Positions 24,201 through 33,210 of a stretch of 64,000 nt of DNA are shown piece after piece (position 1 is the stretch's first letter; each line of letters starts with the position of its first letter). The translations under genes were made by a program, and so were the position numbers. The stretch comes from Eumeta japonica. Taxonomy: Eukaryota; Arthropoda; Insecta; Lepidoptera; Psychidae. The notes beneath the pieces are model-generated. The model was not told the DNA's origin, ran no database searches, and saw nothing but the letters and a program-made list of their open reading frames with translations. The DNA is taken from NCBI GenBank assembly GCA_005406025.1, contig BGZK01000096.1, positions 620,001-684,000 of the forward strand. The letters run 5' to 3'.

Positions 24201-27200
24201 TTTGACATAAAAACAACCAGACCTGAACTGAATTATTATTTACAATCAACACTACAAATCTCCTTCCAAGCACCAGAAGTGTTCAGATCCTTGTTAAAAA
24301 AAAATCATAAAAACATTTCATTTCCTTTTTATTGATTTCCAGTTTTGAAATTGCTACAAATACATGAAAATATATATGTATGTATGTATATATATAGACA
24401 TCACACAGAAAATGGTCAAAATAGATTTCTAGAGCTCTAGAGCGTTAAGATATGATAAAACCTTTATTTTCTAAAGTTGGACTGAAAATAGTCTCTTCCC
24501 AATCTATGAATTTTTTAAATTCTCATTGAGGAAAGTTAAAAAATGCTGTTTTTTAAATATTTCTTCTACAATATCTATGGAACATGTTATTTGATTTTGA
24601 TCTGTTTTACAGCATTTAATGCAGTTTTTAAATTAAAAAGGTGATCGAATACTCAACATCAATCCATCAACAATTTCACATATTATTTTAAAAAAAGTCT
24701 TTTTGTTTTTAATTTTTCGTTAATGATATCTCTCGAACAAACCCACCGATTTTGTTGAGTATTATCCACAATCAATGTTGTTTTTTTAAGGAGCACATTA
24801 GATAGATATTGGAATTTATCGATAGAGTTGTTTAAAAAATAATCTTTTTTAATTTTTATATAACAATATCTCTTGAACAAGTCAACCGATTTTTATGCAA
24901 GTTGTGGCGATCGTTGGAACTATTAGGGACAAAGAGCTGATTAGATTATTATTAGGTATGATCGGTCGAATAGTCTAAAAGTTGTATAAAAAACATTCTT
25001 TTCAAAACTTTATTTTCGAGATTTCTCAAAACCTACCGGGCTGAATTAATTTAACGTTTCAAGTCTAAGCTGAGTAGACTTTTTTCAAATGTCGTAAATT
25101 GCGTTTCAATCGGTTAATCCATTCAAAAGTTATGAGAGGTTTACACATGCACGTACGCACTCTAGGACCCAGTTAACTTTCAACTATCACTAAGAAAATA
25201 TTTGGAAAAACTTATTACAAATTAAATTAAATTTTCTTAAAAATGTGTATATGTCATTATTTATTCTAATCAAACGCGCCCACGTTTTTGGAGCCTGTGT
25301 GTGTGTGTGAGTGCGTACGTGCATGGGGCGTGCATGCGTGTGTGATTTTTGAACTTTGAAAATGCAAGTAATAATTGAACTCAGACAGCGGAAATAAAGG
25401 AAACTTTTGGGACTGGCCTAAAAAGCCAATAATTACACAAAATTTTACTGAGTAATTTTTATACCTACTACATATTCATCCTCATATACATATGTTTAAA
25501 ACTGAACTGAACTGAAATGAAACATAACACACGACTGGTATGTTTCATTTTCAGTTATTGACAACAAAAATTCAGTAAATATCTGAAACATTACCATATT
25601 TTTGGTCTAATGAACAAAGAAAGTCAAGGAGTTTAAAATAAATTAACTCCTTGGACTTTAATAGCGGAATATGTGTATTTTTTTTTATATAAAAATTTAC
25701 CGGCATACATACTTTATAAAAATAAACATTATTTGTTATAAGTATGCTTATGTTGATATCAAACCAACAAACAACATGTACACACACTCATGTGCATCCC
25801 CACACGCACACACGCGCGCATGCGCGAAACGTGATTTATACAAATTCAGTGAAACCTAGTTAATGAGATATCAAGGCACCTGCAAATTTATTTCTCTTAT
25901 ACAGATATTCCATTTACCCAGTGTCTCAGATATCCAGGTATAAATAAATATCTGTCTCATTTACAGAGGGTTCCATTGATAGAGATCAGAATACAGGTTG
26001 TTTCAGTTATAGAGTTGCGATTCTTAAATAAAATAACGTATGATAATAAAGCAAAACTAAAACTGAATGTCATTGAGGCTCAAACTTAGATAAGTGCGGA
26101 ATGTGCGGGTAGAATAAGAATAAGTAAGTAAACAAACAAAACGATGCTATCTCAGATACAGAGGTTAATGCATATAAAATTCACTCGCTGTATCAGTCGT
26201 AGAGATAACTACGATGGTAAAATCGAAGGAACGAATCCCAGATATAAAGGTTTGCTTCGTCCCACTAACAGAGGTAATTTAGTGCCAAAGTATTGGGACC
26301 TCAGCATGAGTTCCACTTATGGAGGTTTCTCACTTATCCAGTTCCCATTTAACAAAGTTTCACTGTATTAATGCAATTACTTAATCACTCAAACCCGATA
26401 ACATTTGACCTGTTTTAATTTCTGTATTTATATGCCTAGTCAGAAAGATTAATTATATAATGTACATAGTATGATCGTTCATCTCATATCATGAAGTTCT
26501 TCTACTTCAAGACGTCAGAGGGAAGAACATTTCTTTTCTTTCTTTTAAACATTACTTAATTCTTTTCTTTTTATTATGTATATAATGTACAAGTTTATTT
26601 TCTCTGTGTGAATTTCAATTCTTCAATTTAAATAGGCTCATAATAGAATTAAATAATGTTTTTAGGCCTGAATATAGTTCTATAGCATTTTACAGTTCCT
26701 AAAAATATGAGCCATAACTCGGATTTCGGACACTGGATACGGAGTGATCTCTAGAAAACGTATTAAAATGGTTTAGCAAAACACAAAAATGGCATAAGTT
26801 TCTAACAAAGTAAGGCAAAAAAATAAACATTTAGTTTTAAAAATTGAAAAATTTACAAAAAAAGGTTATTAAAGAGGAGGAAATTTCCAAATCTTAGATT
26901 AGTAGTAGTTCAAATCTTAGAAGGTTGTCGATTATACGAGAAATCATTTCAATATTTTTTTTTATTACAGTGCAATAACGCCAAAAATTAAAACAATCTA
27001 AATTTTTATTATAGTGAAATTTAAGCATTTCATTACAATACATTTATTATAATTATTATGCCAAAATTTTTATCTTACTTCAGTGAAATCAAAATTTTCT
27101 ATTGAAAAAAATTATACGTATTTTATCATGCTCATAACATTTTTATGAAAAATGGTAATTATTTAGGACATGCAACAAATTGATTGATATTTTGGGCGGA

Positions 27201-27384
27201 AAACAAAGAACGTGACATTTATATTGTTCAATGACCCGTGTAGCTCGTGCACCAGATTATCATAAAATATTATTATAAAAAATAAAATACCTGTTATGCT
27301 TAAAGCATGCTCGAAATCAGTTTCCATATTTTCATTCTCGAAAACATTTTTTGACACCGTATACACTTTACTCTTTAAACCCAT
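4146..27384 (-). CDS. SV2-like major facilitator transporter, tandem copy 1 (complete, 10 coding exons)
   Basis: Coding exons, 5' to 3' on the minus strand: 27384-27291, 20998-20837, 20330-20168, 13290-13169, 11452-11214, 10684-10521, 9464-9344, 7050-6758, 4543-4416, 4192-4146. All junctions are GT/AG, phases agree and the sum is 1533 nt, giving 510 residues plus TGA. Seen: MFS motif A D-T-R-G-R-K at residues 99-104 after TM2, the YIGE-x-x-P-x-R-x-R loop at 151-161 after TM4, PESPKYL at 225-231 after TM6, a charged central loop (about 232-290), a second hydrophobic half, and a short tail ending LLPKSQAK. Known: this arrangement fits the insect SV2-like/SLC22-like branch of the major facilitator superfamily, integral membrane transporters of usually unknown substrate. 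The start is the only ATG downstream of an in-frame TAA and has A at -3. Substrate and expression cannot be read from the DNA. Family assignment is firm; the name SV2 implies no synaptic role. Confidence 0.92.
4416..4543 (-). CDS. Copy 1 coding exon 9 (residues 453-495)
   Basis: Acceptor CGTTTCAG at 4545-4544, donor GATAC|GTAAGT at 4415-4414. It encodes the GMAVSLSMMLGRLGSVIG segment after the second IFPTYIR loop, then TM11-TM12 (FYLFGGLLI). The protein is identical in copy 2. Confidence 0.92.
5775..6020. repeat. LINE-tail-like dispersed repeat, copy 1
   Basis: Two related phrases (GAGCGTCTACGTC / GAGCATCTACGTC, then ACCTATAGTTT-type) follow each other and end in a (CAGT)n run near 6003-6017. 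Counterpart in copy 2: about 40566-40812. It resembles the 3' ends of RTE-like elements in Lepidoptera. Confidence 0.5.
6556..6600. repeat. (AT)n microsatellite, copy 1
   Basis: About 45 bp of nearly pure AT; the counterpart in copy 2 (41375-41403) is shorter. Confidence 0.95.
6758..7050 (-). CDS. Copy 1 coding exon 8 (residues 356-452)
   Basis: The longest exon. Acceptor TTTGTTTCAG at 7052-7051, donor TTAG|GTAAAC at 6757-6756. It encodes the loop with Cys361 and the TM8-TM10 region, ending in GPVNAYTVEIFPTYIR, the second-half counterpart of the YxxE-x-x-P-x-R loop. Differences in copy 2: I371V, V375I, S379A, C380S, V434A, Y451H. Confidence 0.94.
7168..8160. mobile_element. Non-autonomous transposon with terminal inverted repeats, element A, copy 1
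   Basis: ACAGGATGGATTTTATTATG at the left is mirrored by CATGATAACATCCATCCTGT at the right, with further imperfect inverted similarity for about 90 bp inward. No transposase. Counterpart: 41952-42890. Confidence 0.65.
8331..9264. mobile_element. Non-autonomous transposon, element B, inverted relative to A, copy 1
   Basis: AAGATGGATTCGATCATGCA at the left pairs with ATGATCGATTCCAT at the right. Internal sequence 8690-8800 is the diverged reverse complement of 7659-7760 in element A, so A and B are the same family in opposite orientation. Counterpart: 43071-43764, which lacks about 225 bp. Confidence 0.6.
9344..9464 (-). CDS. Copy 1 coding exon 7 (residues 315-355)
   Basis: Acceptor GTTTTTCAG at 9466-9465, donor GAT|GTAAGA at 9343-9342, phase 0. 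It encodes the rest of TM7 (LNGLFMWVPDVLNRVL) and the hydrophilic loop containing Cys about 341. The protein is identical in copy 2. Confidence 0.92.
9465..10520. other. Intron 6 of copy 1
   Basis: No coding exon. It includes the hairpin at 10287-10350. The interval about 10082-10317 has no match in copy 2, where a Penelope-like element and filler occupy the corresponding position. Confidence 0.6.
10287..10350. repeat. Perfect 29-bp-arm inverted repeat, copy 1 intron 6
   Basis: Left arm 10287-10315 and right arm 10322-10350 are exact reverse complements around a 6-bp loop. Copy 2 keeps only the right arm (46066 onward). Confidence 0.9.
10521..10684 (-). CDS. Copy 1 coding exon 6 (residues 261-314)
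   Basis: Acceptor TTTCAG at 10686-10685, donor CTAC|GTAAGT at 10520-10519. It encodes the hydrophilic central loop with acidic run SEEENGDD, then the start of TM7 (LNGFLLFGVFAT). It is the fastest-changing exon in the homogenised block: N270K, K274T, R287C and L302F in copy 2. Confidence 0.93.
10685..11213. other. Intron 5 of copy 1
   Basis: AT-rich; no feature beyond the sequence homologous to the right arm of the copy 2 palindrome (about 10772-10796). Confidence 0.6.
11214..11452 (-). CDS. Copy 1 coding exon 5 (residues 181-260)
   Basis: Acceptor TTTTCAG at 11454-11453, donor CCG|GTACGTA at 11213-11212, ending in phase 0. It encodes an extracellular loop, TM6, the PESPKYL motif (225-231) and the start of the cytosolic central loop (SKGRHEEALQILRMMY). 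Differences in copy 2: A249T and S253N. Confidence 0.94.
11453..13168. other. Intron 4 of copy 1
   Basis: Contains the MITE-like block at 11836-12078 and a short imperfect hairpin near 12895-12930. No exon seen. Confidence 0.6.
11836..12078. mobile_element. MITE-like element, copy 1 intron 4
   Basis: GC-richer block starting TTAGGCCTCATTCGCACGAG. Near its left end GCGCTTTTTCAACG is mirrored by CGTTAAAAAAGCGCC at the right (about 12039-12054), giving imperfect inverted ends. Present in both copies (47626-47870), so it predates homogenisation. Confidence 0.5.
13169..13290 (-). CDS. Copy 1 coding exon 4 (residues 140-180)
   Basis: It encodes the end of TM4, the YIGELLPARHR loop and TM5. Two overlapping donors exist (GCC|GTGTATG and GCCGT|GTATGT); only the second keeps frame with exon 5, so the exon ends at 13169. 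The protein is identical in both copies. A SINE sits 50 bp upstream of its acceptor. Confidence 0.92.
13341..13660 (+). mobile_element. tRNA-derived SINE, copy 1
   Basis: The head has RNA polymerase III promoter boxes: A box TGGCTCGGTGG at 13348-13358 and B box GGATTCGATCCC at 13391-13402. A body of about 250 bp follows, with CGCCTCAGCAGTGGAGCG near the end, and it terminates in an ACAAC-type simple tail. Counterpart 49164-49483, where the B box reads GGGTTCGATCCC. It lies 50 bp upstream of the exon 4 acceptor, antisense to the gene. Confidence 0.8.
14674..14860. mobile_element. 187-bp hAT-type MITE with 8-bp target duplication, only in copy 1
   Basis: Terminal inverted repeats CAGTGGCGGCGCTA / TAGCGCCGCCACTG. 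Flanked by identical 8-bp TTTCTTGG at 14666-14673 and 14861-14868. Copy 2 has the empty site TTTCTCGG near 50487-50494. Termini and 8-bp duplication identify a hAT-mobilised element. Confidence 0.93.
15569..16150 (+). pseudogene. Unrecognised decayed reading frame inside intron 3, copy 1
   Basis: A plus-strand frame opens with MPRYKLSKKSAGRLSSSRNS (from about 15572), basic and serine-rich, to a GTAAG. Then pieces such as FQKDLISNDHMIKRFIKATE (about 15900-15965) shift into another frame reading LEPNLECLALLVTSEESTIL (from about 15984) to a stop at about 16147. The copy 2 version has an extra 52 bp that keeps one segment open. The helical, repeat-like look might suggest an armadillo-type protein, but I do not recognise it. 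It could be a retropseudogene. Confidence 0.3.
18353..18490 (+). other. Short ORF conserved in both copies (45 codons), copy 1
   Basis: Reads METKYSYVKNGFENEESQFE and ends at TGA 18488-18490. The copy 2 counterpart (53674-53814) differs by few residues and keeps the frame, but the copies are too recent for this to prove selection. Function unknown; possibly a fragment of a transposon ORF. Confidence 0.2.
20168..20330 (-). CDS. Copy 1 coding exon 3 (residues 86-139, MFS motif A)
   Basis: Acceptor at 20332-20331, donor ATG|GTAAAGT at 20167-20166. It encodes the end of TM2, the signature D-T-R-G-R-K (99-104) and TM3-TM4. It is noticeably GC-rich compared with its surroundings. This is the first exon of the nearly identical block; the only amino-acid difference from copy 2 is T90M. 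Confidence 0.93.
20331..20836. other. Intron 2 of copy 1
   Basis: No genes. It is the first intron with clear divergence between copies; only 20590-20720 aligns readily with 56260-56400. Confidence 0.6.
20837..20998 (-). CDS. Copy 1 coding exon 2 (residues 32-85, TM1 and start of TM2)
   Basis: Acceptor TTTGTTTTCAG at 21000-20999, donor ATAG|GTTAGT at 20836-20835. It encodes TM1 (about 42-60), the SYVLPAAKCDL segment typical of the SV2-like family, and the start of TM2. It lies in the diverged part of the duplication: copy 2 differs by I33L, V51I, V56A, K66R, M71I and S80A. Confidence 0.92.
21260..21371. repeat. (GT)n followed by (CA)n microsatellite
   Basis: A GT-rich run at 21260-21339 with GC and GA interruptions, a short spacer, then a pure CA run to 21371. 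The two runs are complementary and could pair. Confidence 0.95.
23316..23353. repeat. Short hairpin in intron 1 of copy 1
   Basis: 17-bp arms (23316-23332 and 23337-23353) with one mismatch and a 4-bp loop. The arm sequence TACCGATTATGACGTGC is GC-richer than its surroundings. Confidence 0.8.
23640..24115 (-). pseudogene. mariner-type transposase remnant
   Basis: On the minus strand, successive frame pieces match the order of mariner transposase: ITEELGIHHLTVLDHL (helix-turn-helix region, about 24110-24060), WVPHGLNYRNEVNRI (about 24030), TGDKKWIIKNNNGRKLLWTK (about 23930-23870; the family has TGDEKW), and FWHDNVRPHRS (about 23690-23655; the family has QDNARPH with a catalytic Asp). Many frameshifts and stops. 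Terminal repeats were not identified. Only in copy 1 intron 1. Confidence 0.72.
25860..26370 (+). repeat. Degenerate short-period repeat
   Basis: Phrases of the type CAGAGGTT/ATAGAGGTT recur every few tens of bases (25964, 26158, 26244, 26269, 26318), alternating with CAC TTA and CCAGAT-like words, and end in TTTCACTGTATTA. The period is irregular. An open frame at 26144-26371 passes through it but shows no protein signature. Confidence 0.4.
27291..27384 (-). CDS. Copy 1 coding exon 1 (residues 1-31)
   Basis: Encodes the cytosolic N-terminus, beginning MGLKSKVYTV and containing the acidic TDFEHALSIT stretch that precedes TM1 in SV2-like proteins. The donor at 27290-27289 reads AG|GTATTT on the minus strand and leaves phase 1. 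The reading frame continues upstream without another ATG until an in-frame TAA near 27510, so the start is well supported. Additional 5' non-coding exons may exist. The homologous exon of copy 2 differs at 9 of 28 comparable codons. Confidence 0.85.
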
Positions 27385-29742
27385 TATCACGTAAGATATA
27401 TGAATTACCGTTTTGAAATTATGGTTTCCAAATGAAATCAATACGATGACGATTTTTCCGTCAGAGTAAGACACGTTTTTGCAACTATGACATTATCATG
27501 CGTAACTTTTATTTGCAACTGTACAGTGTACAGCCGTCTGTCACGCACAGCTTGTACGAGTGCTGTGACGAGCGCGCGTCTATATGACTATTTGCAATAA
27601 TTACAGTTCGACTTAATTGACGCTTTGTGTAGCAGAACACCTGACAGACGACTGAGCGCTTACAATAATATGCCGTCCACTTATCAAGGCGCTTATCTTG
27701 AAAGCAAACAAATGTTATTCTTCAGTTTTCTTAGAGAAATCTTGGTCTACTTAATAAGCGAGATCATCACTGTCGTTATCTATGTCTCACCTTCGTCGTG
27801 CGACTCAAAGTCATGACAATAAATAAACTGTTGAAGATTAGGGATCAATATTAAGGTTGCTACAAAACTTTGTAATCTTGTTACATAATGACCCTATCGG
27901 GTATACGAGGATCGGAATTAAACAAAAAGCTGGAAAGAAGCAGAAAAGCAGGAGGTGTACATTCCGAAACTTAAAGTTATGATCAATCGCTACGGAACCA
28001 TTTGATCGTTTACAATTACTCGCACTTGGCTTGTAAACGCATTGCTCGAGAAATAAAACTCATTCGTCACCTTCCCAACTCCGGTATATCCGTCCTTTGA
28101 TTAACCCTCTACAATTTTCTTCAAACGAACTCAATAAATCACCTACAACAAATTAGTGGTAAATGTGTCATGTCTGACCTAAAAAAACAAAATTTATTGC
28201 GCTCTCTAAGATTCTAGTGCAAATATAATGCATTTAAAAAAACGTGTGTGGGAGACGACGAAGGGCGTGGGAAGAAGATTGCTTACGTTTAAAATTCTAT
28301 TCTTCAGTATTTTTTCTTAGATAAAATATTTTGTACTTTCAACTTATTGTTAGCTCACTAGAGCAGTACGCACTAATATCTTGATTGTGTTAGATAATAT
28401 AAAATTTCCCTTTATGATGCAGTGCATATTAAAATAACCGTGGTAACCTAATGTATGAAGTAAAATACAACATTCACCATAACTTTGAATATTTTCCAGA
28501 TTAGCTCAAAAACTGTCGACCCACTTCAATCCACTGATTAGAGTTTACGAAGGTGATATAAAAAAGGAGTTTCATCTTCTCTTCTTTTCTGACAGGTCAG
28601 TAGTAGAGCGATGTGACGTAAGATTCTCGTCTCTTAAAAAAATCTAGGCATTCATTTTTCCACCAATCCCGGACTCTTCATATTCACCATTTAAATTTAT
28701 AGATTAAAAACCAACACCAATTAATGACAGCTCTATCTGTCAATCAATCTAAACGCTCTTATCACTTTTTATAAGGCTAGTCTCGGCCTTAGATGTTTTC
28801 AGGCACACGACATCTGAAGGATTTTTTTTGACCATTTGTTGATTACTACAGCCCTTGTCTGCTTGAAACTATCACCAAGCTGATTAACTTTACATCATAT
28901 ATTGAACTTCGTTACGCGCATTCTCTAAAAAAGACCGCATCGTTAGACTTATTGAGGTAGAAAATATTATTCGAAGCCTGATGGCCTTTTGCGGCCACTA
29001 CGTAAAAGAGAGAAAATGTCGATTTTCCTTCAACCACATCACCTCGAGTGCGATACCCGCTTTAGGTACAGAGCGGTAATATTTGCCATCGGGTTTTTTT
29101 CTCTTGTTCTTTCTCGTTTTTCTTCTGAAAACGCTGAAAAGTTTTGTACCAAAATCTAAATTAAAAACGTATTCAATAGAATTGAACGTGGTTTTGTTTA
29201 AACCTGAGTAAAATAAAAAGCGCTCACTTTATTTCTTTTTCAAGTGTGATCTTCGACCAGCAAGCTTTTCTAAGGAGGTAACCCTCTTTTATGCTATTAT
29301 ACCACAGGTACGGATCCAACAAAGCGACTCCAGGCCAATTTGGCGATTCGAAATATAATATCACAGTTTTTTTTAAACTGTGGTACGTAAATTATAGCAC
29401 AATAGGTGAGAACTCTAAATCCATTAAACGAGACATTCTTGTCCTGTTTTCACGGTTATATGCAATGCTTGAACAAATGTGATTTTTATTAGCAGCAACC
29501 ACGCCCGTGTTTGGTTCGGTTAGGTATATATCGTTGTAGCTGGCTTTTGCCAGCTAAGCCACGGTCATTTTTAAGTCCTAAATGGGTATATTTATTCTAA
29601 ACTTATCCTTCTTAATGATTTCTCTAGACCGACGGAAATGGAATCTCGAAAACATTGTCACGTCGATTTGAACAATAACAGGTGGGTTAATGCAATTCTA
29701 CCAGTAATTATGTCGACCGAGGTGTTTAACGGTTGTAAAACA

Positions 29743-29764
29743 CCTTGCCTTGCCTTGCCTTGTG
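29743..29764. repeat. (CCTTG)n microsatellite
   Basis: Four to five consecutive CCTTG units. Confidence 0.85.
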
Positions 29765-31389
29765 TTGCCTTCTTGCTGTTTTTGACTATTTAGTTGGAAA
29801 GGTGATGGAACTAGTCGGTATTAGTATTCCCTCTCGTAAAAGCATCGAGCTCTGAATGCCTTTTAAAATGATGCATTAGTATGACTCTCGCATCATCCAT
29901 TCAATCAGACTATTCGATATATGTTATGTCGGAGCTTTTGTATAGATGATGAAATAGAATGCAAAACTAATTTTTAGCAGGTATTAGAAGAAACGTACGA
30001 TACTGCAAGCAAAGACAGGTTAAAAACCGTTTTAACCCCGATACCTGCTGCACAGGTGCATAAATTACCATCATTTGATTCTGGCACATTATGAAACGAC
30101 AAATTTATTGTGAAATATTGTGTATCTGTGAAACATTGTTATCAAATTGCGGCTCCAATGCAGAGGCTTGTTCGGCAGGCCATATCTACCGGACCTTTAC
30201 TGAACATGCATAAAGAGAGATTTTTAAATAAATTCTTAATTTTTTGTCCCTCACTAACGTGGCAACATTTCTAATTTTTTTATTACATACATTATATAAA
30301 TTGAGATGTCAAAGTGAAGATTCCAATTTGTTCAAATCCACTTCTAAGTAGTGCTCGCGGTTTCATCTCTATTTATTTTATTAAATCGCCCAAACGGTTC
30401 ATTTCATAAACACAAACATTTCATTTGATCCATACCTACCGCATCAAGCTAGAAAAAACAGCCAAATATACCAAGATGGGGATTTCAATTTCTGACAAAT
30501 TTCATTTATTTTAATTGCTTAGGCAGTAATGTAGTTAAGTAGTTTTACCGCAACTTATAGATATTACGACCCGGTCGAAGCTTGTTATATATATTACTTA
30601 ATGCTTAAGTATACCTTAATATTAATATTCCATTGTGTGGGGTGTTACTTCGCGGATATCCATAATGAGATACTTGCCCGCAACATGTTTTATCATGCAG
30701 CATACAACCCATCGCTGACTCTCGAAACTGTTCTTCCACTACGAATCCCTATCCAATGAAATGAATATTGATTTGATAGTATTGACACATATCGAACACC
30801 CAAGAAAGTGTTCATATTTTATTTAGAAATCTGCTAAGTAGCTTAATTTTATTTCCACATACATTTCATGCCAGATCAGTACATACTCAAGAATATGCAG
30901 ACAAACATATCTATCAGGGCGTCGAAAGTGTTAAAACTACCAACAGATGCGTTCTCGACCACCTGGTCATGGTGCATGGCCACTTAGAGGTGGTCATGTC
31001 ATATCAATATCAATAATTATAATCAGCCAGGCAAGCGTCTAATGAATATTAATATATTCTGACTCTTTGTTTTATAATATTATAGTCTCGAATACATACT
31101 TTATATTTTGAAATGAATTTTACATATTTTGTTATTATTTCATTAAGAAGTAAGTTTATTGCGGTCTGCGATACATTATAAAGTTGATCTGAAGTTAGAA
31201 CACAGAGAGAGCATATAATAAATGTCCAGTCCTGCAACTTGTATTATAGGGGTGGGAATATGTTATCTTAAGGTGGTGTCGGATTTATTATGCATAAGTC
31301 TCTCTCATCAATAATGTAGTGAAAAGCGAAATTGACTAAAGAGAGTAGCATAACATACACTTAAAATTACTAAACGGTATTCGTTGAAG

Positions 31390-31710
31390 ATCATACATGC
31401 TTACGCGCCAACTTTAACACGTTTTGACGATGAACTTCAAGTTATTTACGATATTTTAAATTTGGAATAGGGTAATGAAAACAAAAGGAACAATAACTGT
31501 CCGATTTATTGGAGGGAGATAGACTCTTTATAATGAAATCCATCTTCAGAAAACGGCTTCACAAGAAATAGACATGGAATACCCTAATGGTTTCACAAAA
31601 AATGAGATTGGTTTCATTATCACCACCAAGCAGTAGGTATCCGATGATTCTTCAATGATGAACAAAGAAAAAACTGGCAGTGATAATCCCATGGTTAGAA
31701 ATGTGTTAAT
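31390..31710 (+). mobile_element. LINE endonuclease (EEP-type) remnant
   Basis: The frame reads IIHAYAPTLTRFDDELQVIY (31390-31449), matching the conserved HAYAPT motif of apurinic-like endonucleases in RTE/CR1-like LINEs. Further on come PNGFTKNEIGFIIT (family: DG-x-x-x-NEIDFI) and TGSDNPMVRN (family: TGSDHRxVR, the catalytic SDH altered to SDN). Stops and frameshifts intervene. Non-functional. Confidence 0.72.
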
Positions 31711-32020
31711 CTAAAGAGGTCGCATTTAACAAAATCTATGATTCGTCCATTAATGGCAACATACAAAATCCTTGAAGTGTTTAGCTCTAAAACTTATCAG
31801 AATTTCAAAGTATTTTCAAATGCCTAGTCCAACTCGAACCGTGGATGATATAAACAACAAATTTGAGGGGGCATGCAATAAGATTAAATTCCATTATGGC
31901 CCGTCCCCAAAATAATACTCAAAAATTAAAGTGAGACTCTAAAATTAAAAGTTTCCCATATTTCTCACTTTTGAGTAGTTTCTTGCATTAATAACAAATC
32001 AATCTAAATTATTATACGAT

Positions 32021-32064
32021 CTTTCCTCGTAAAATGTGTAATTAGACACACTTTACGAGGAAAG
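32021..32064. repeat. 19-bp-arm hairpin, intergenic
   Basis: Arms 32021-32039 and 32046-32064 with one mismatch and loop AATTAG. Confidence 0.85.
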
Positions 32065-32354
32065 CACCTACTAGCAAAAATACCCACTGTCATTTAAACA
32101 CTAAGTGATAAGGAGTTATTAACATTATTCTTTTTTTTTGACATTGATGAAAAAAAACATTGTTACATCAATAAAATTGTATAATTCGCTGTTGACTAGA
32201 CAGGTCTAAATTCTGTATAGCCCACAGAGAACTATACGATTCATTAAGATCCTTAAAATATGTCAAGTTAATTACTTTTTTTGTATATAATTATTTTAAG
32301 CTGCTCATGGAAGACAATCAGTATTCATAGATAAACTTTTCGTTTCATATTTTG

Positions 32355-32600
32355 TTTTTTTAACTTCCCGCTATGAAAATCGAAAAATTTTCAATAATCG
32401 GGAAAACATTGCTTTTAATCCGTTTTTGTAAAATCGTGTTTTCGTTAGGTCTTGACGTTTTAGGGTCCTACAAATCTCATTTGAAGATTTTTTGACTGAT
32501 GGCTATGTGTGCGTGCGCGTGTGATTGTGTGCGCGCGCGTGTGACGCCTAATGACTAATGACTTTTGAATGGTTTAAGCGATCGAAACACAATATTCAAA
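32355..32600. repeat. Dispersed repeat with internal GT/GC microsatellite
   Basis: Starts AACTTCCCGCTATGAAAATC, sharing its opening with 21815 (AACTTCCCGCTAAGAAAATT) in intron 1, and contains an alternating GT/GC run at 32506-32545. A dispersed repeat family common to both places. Confidence 0.5.
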
Positions 32601-33210
32601 ACTAGCTCACTCAATTTAAACTTCCTGAAAATTAAAACTAATTCCACTTGGTAAATTTTAATAAACCTAAAAATAAAGTTTTAATAAAAATGATTAATTC
32701 AAACAATTTTGAGATTATTCTACTCGTATCGATCAATACCAAAATCTAATCAGCTATTTTCCCTAATCAGTTGCATTGATTATCATAAACTGCATAAAAT
32801 CGGTTTATTTGTTCAATAGACATTGTCGAAGAAAAAATTTTCAGTTTTTTTTTTCAATATTTTTTAAACGTCTACGTCGATAAGTTCCAAAATCTAGCAG
32901 CTCTCCTCCTTAACAACAACATTGCTTGTTTCGATGCACTTTGCAGTGCATCGAAATCGGTTTATTTCTTCGAGAGACATCATTAAAAAATTTACGAAAA
33001 AATGTTTTTTTGAAATGACAAATAATGTTATTGCTTTGTATTCGGTACTCGTTTCTTTTCTTGCTTAAAAACACTGCGTTGAATGCAGTAAAACGGATCA
33101 AAATAAAACAACGCGTTCGAAACATTTAAAGAATAAAGAAATATTTTTAAATAGTTTAAGATATTCTAAATTAATCTAGATTTTCTAAAGCACAACATAA
33201 TTACCTTTTT

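Larger units (their letters stand above)
20999..27290. other. Intron 1 of copy 1 (6.3 kb)
   Basis: Contains a GT/CA microsatellite pair, patches of a dispersed repeat beginning AACTTCCC (21500, 21815), a hairpin at 23316-23353, a mariner remnant, AT-rich repeats at 24650-25180, and a degenerate short-period repeat at 25860-26370. No exon seen between exon 2 and exon 1. Confidence 0.55.
20343..27480. repeat. Diverged part of the tandem duplication, copy 1
   Basis: Contains intron 2, exon 2, intron 1 and exon 1. It aligns with 55660-64000 only in exons, patches of intron 2 and the sequence beside exon 1; most of intron 1 is unrelated between copies. Confidence 0.75.
27385..33210. other. Intergenic region upstream of copy 1, left of the second flank copy
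   Basis: No gene found. The promoter and any non-coding first exon of copy 1 should lie at the left of this interval; a slightly GC-richer stretch at 27530-27690 is the most promising place, but I see no convincing core promoter. Also present: a (CCTTG)n run, a LINE endonuclease remnant, a hairpin at 32021-32064 and dispersed repeats at 32355-33110. Confidence 0.5.

Noticed and set aside
27385..27474. N-terminal extension of copy 1 upstream of MGLK
   Set aside because: The frame is open for about 40 codons but has no ATG, only a GTG, and then an in-frame TAA.
29291..29482. 63-codon plus-strand frame in the intergenic region
   Set aside because: No motif, no splice support, composition like the surrounding AT-rich DNA.
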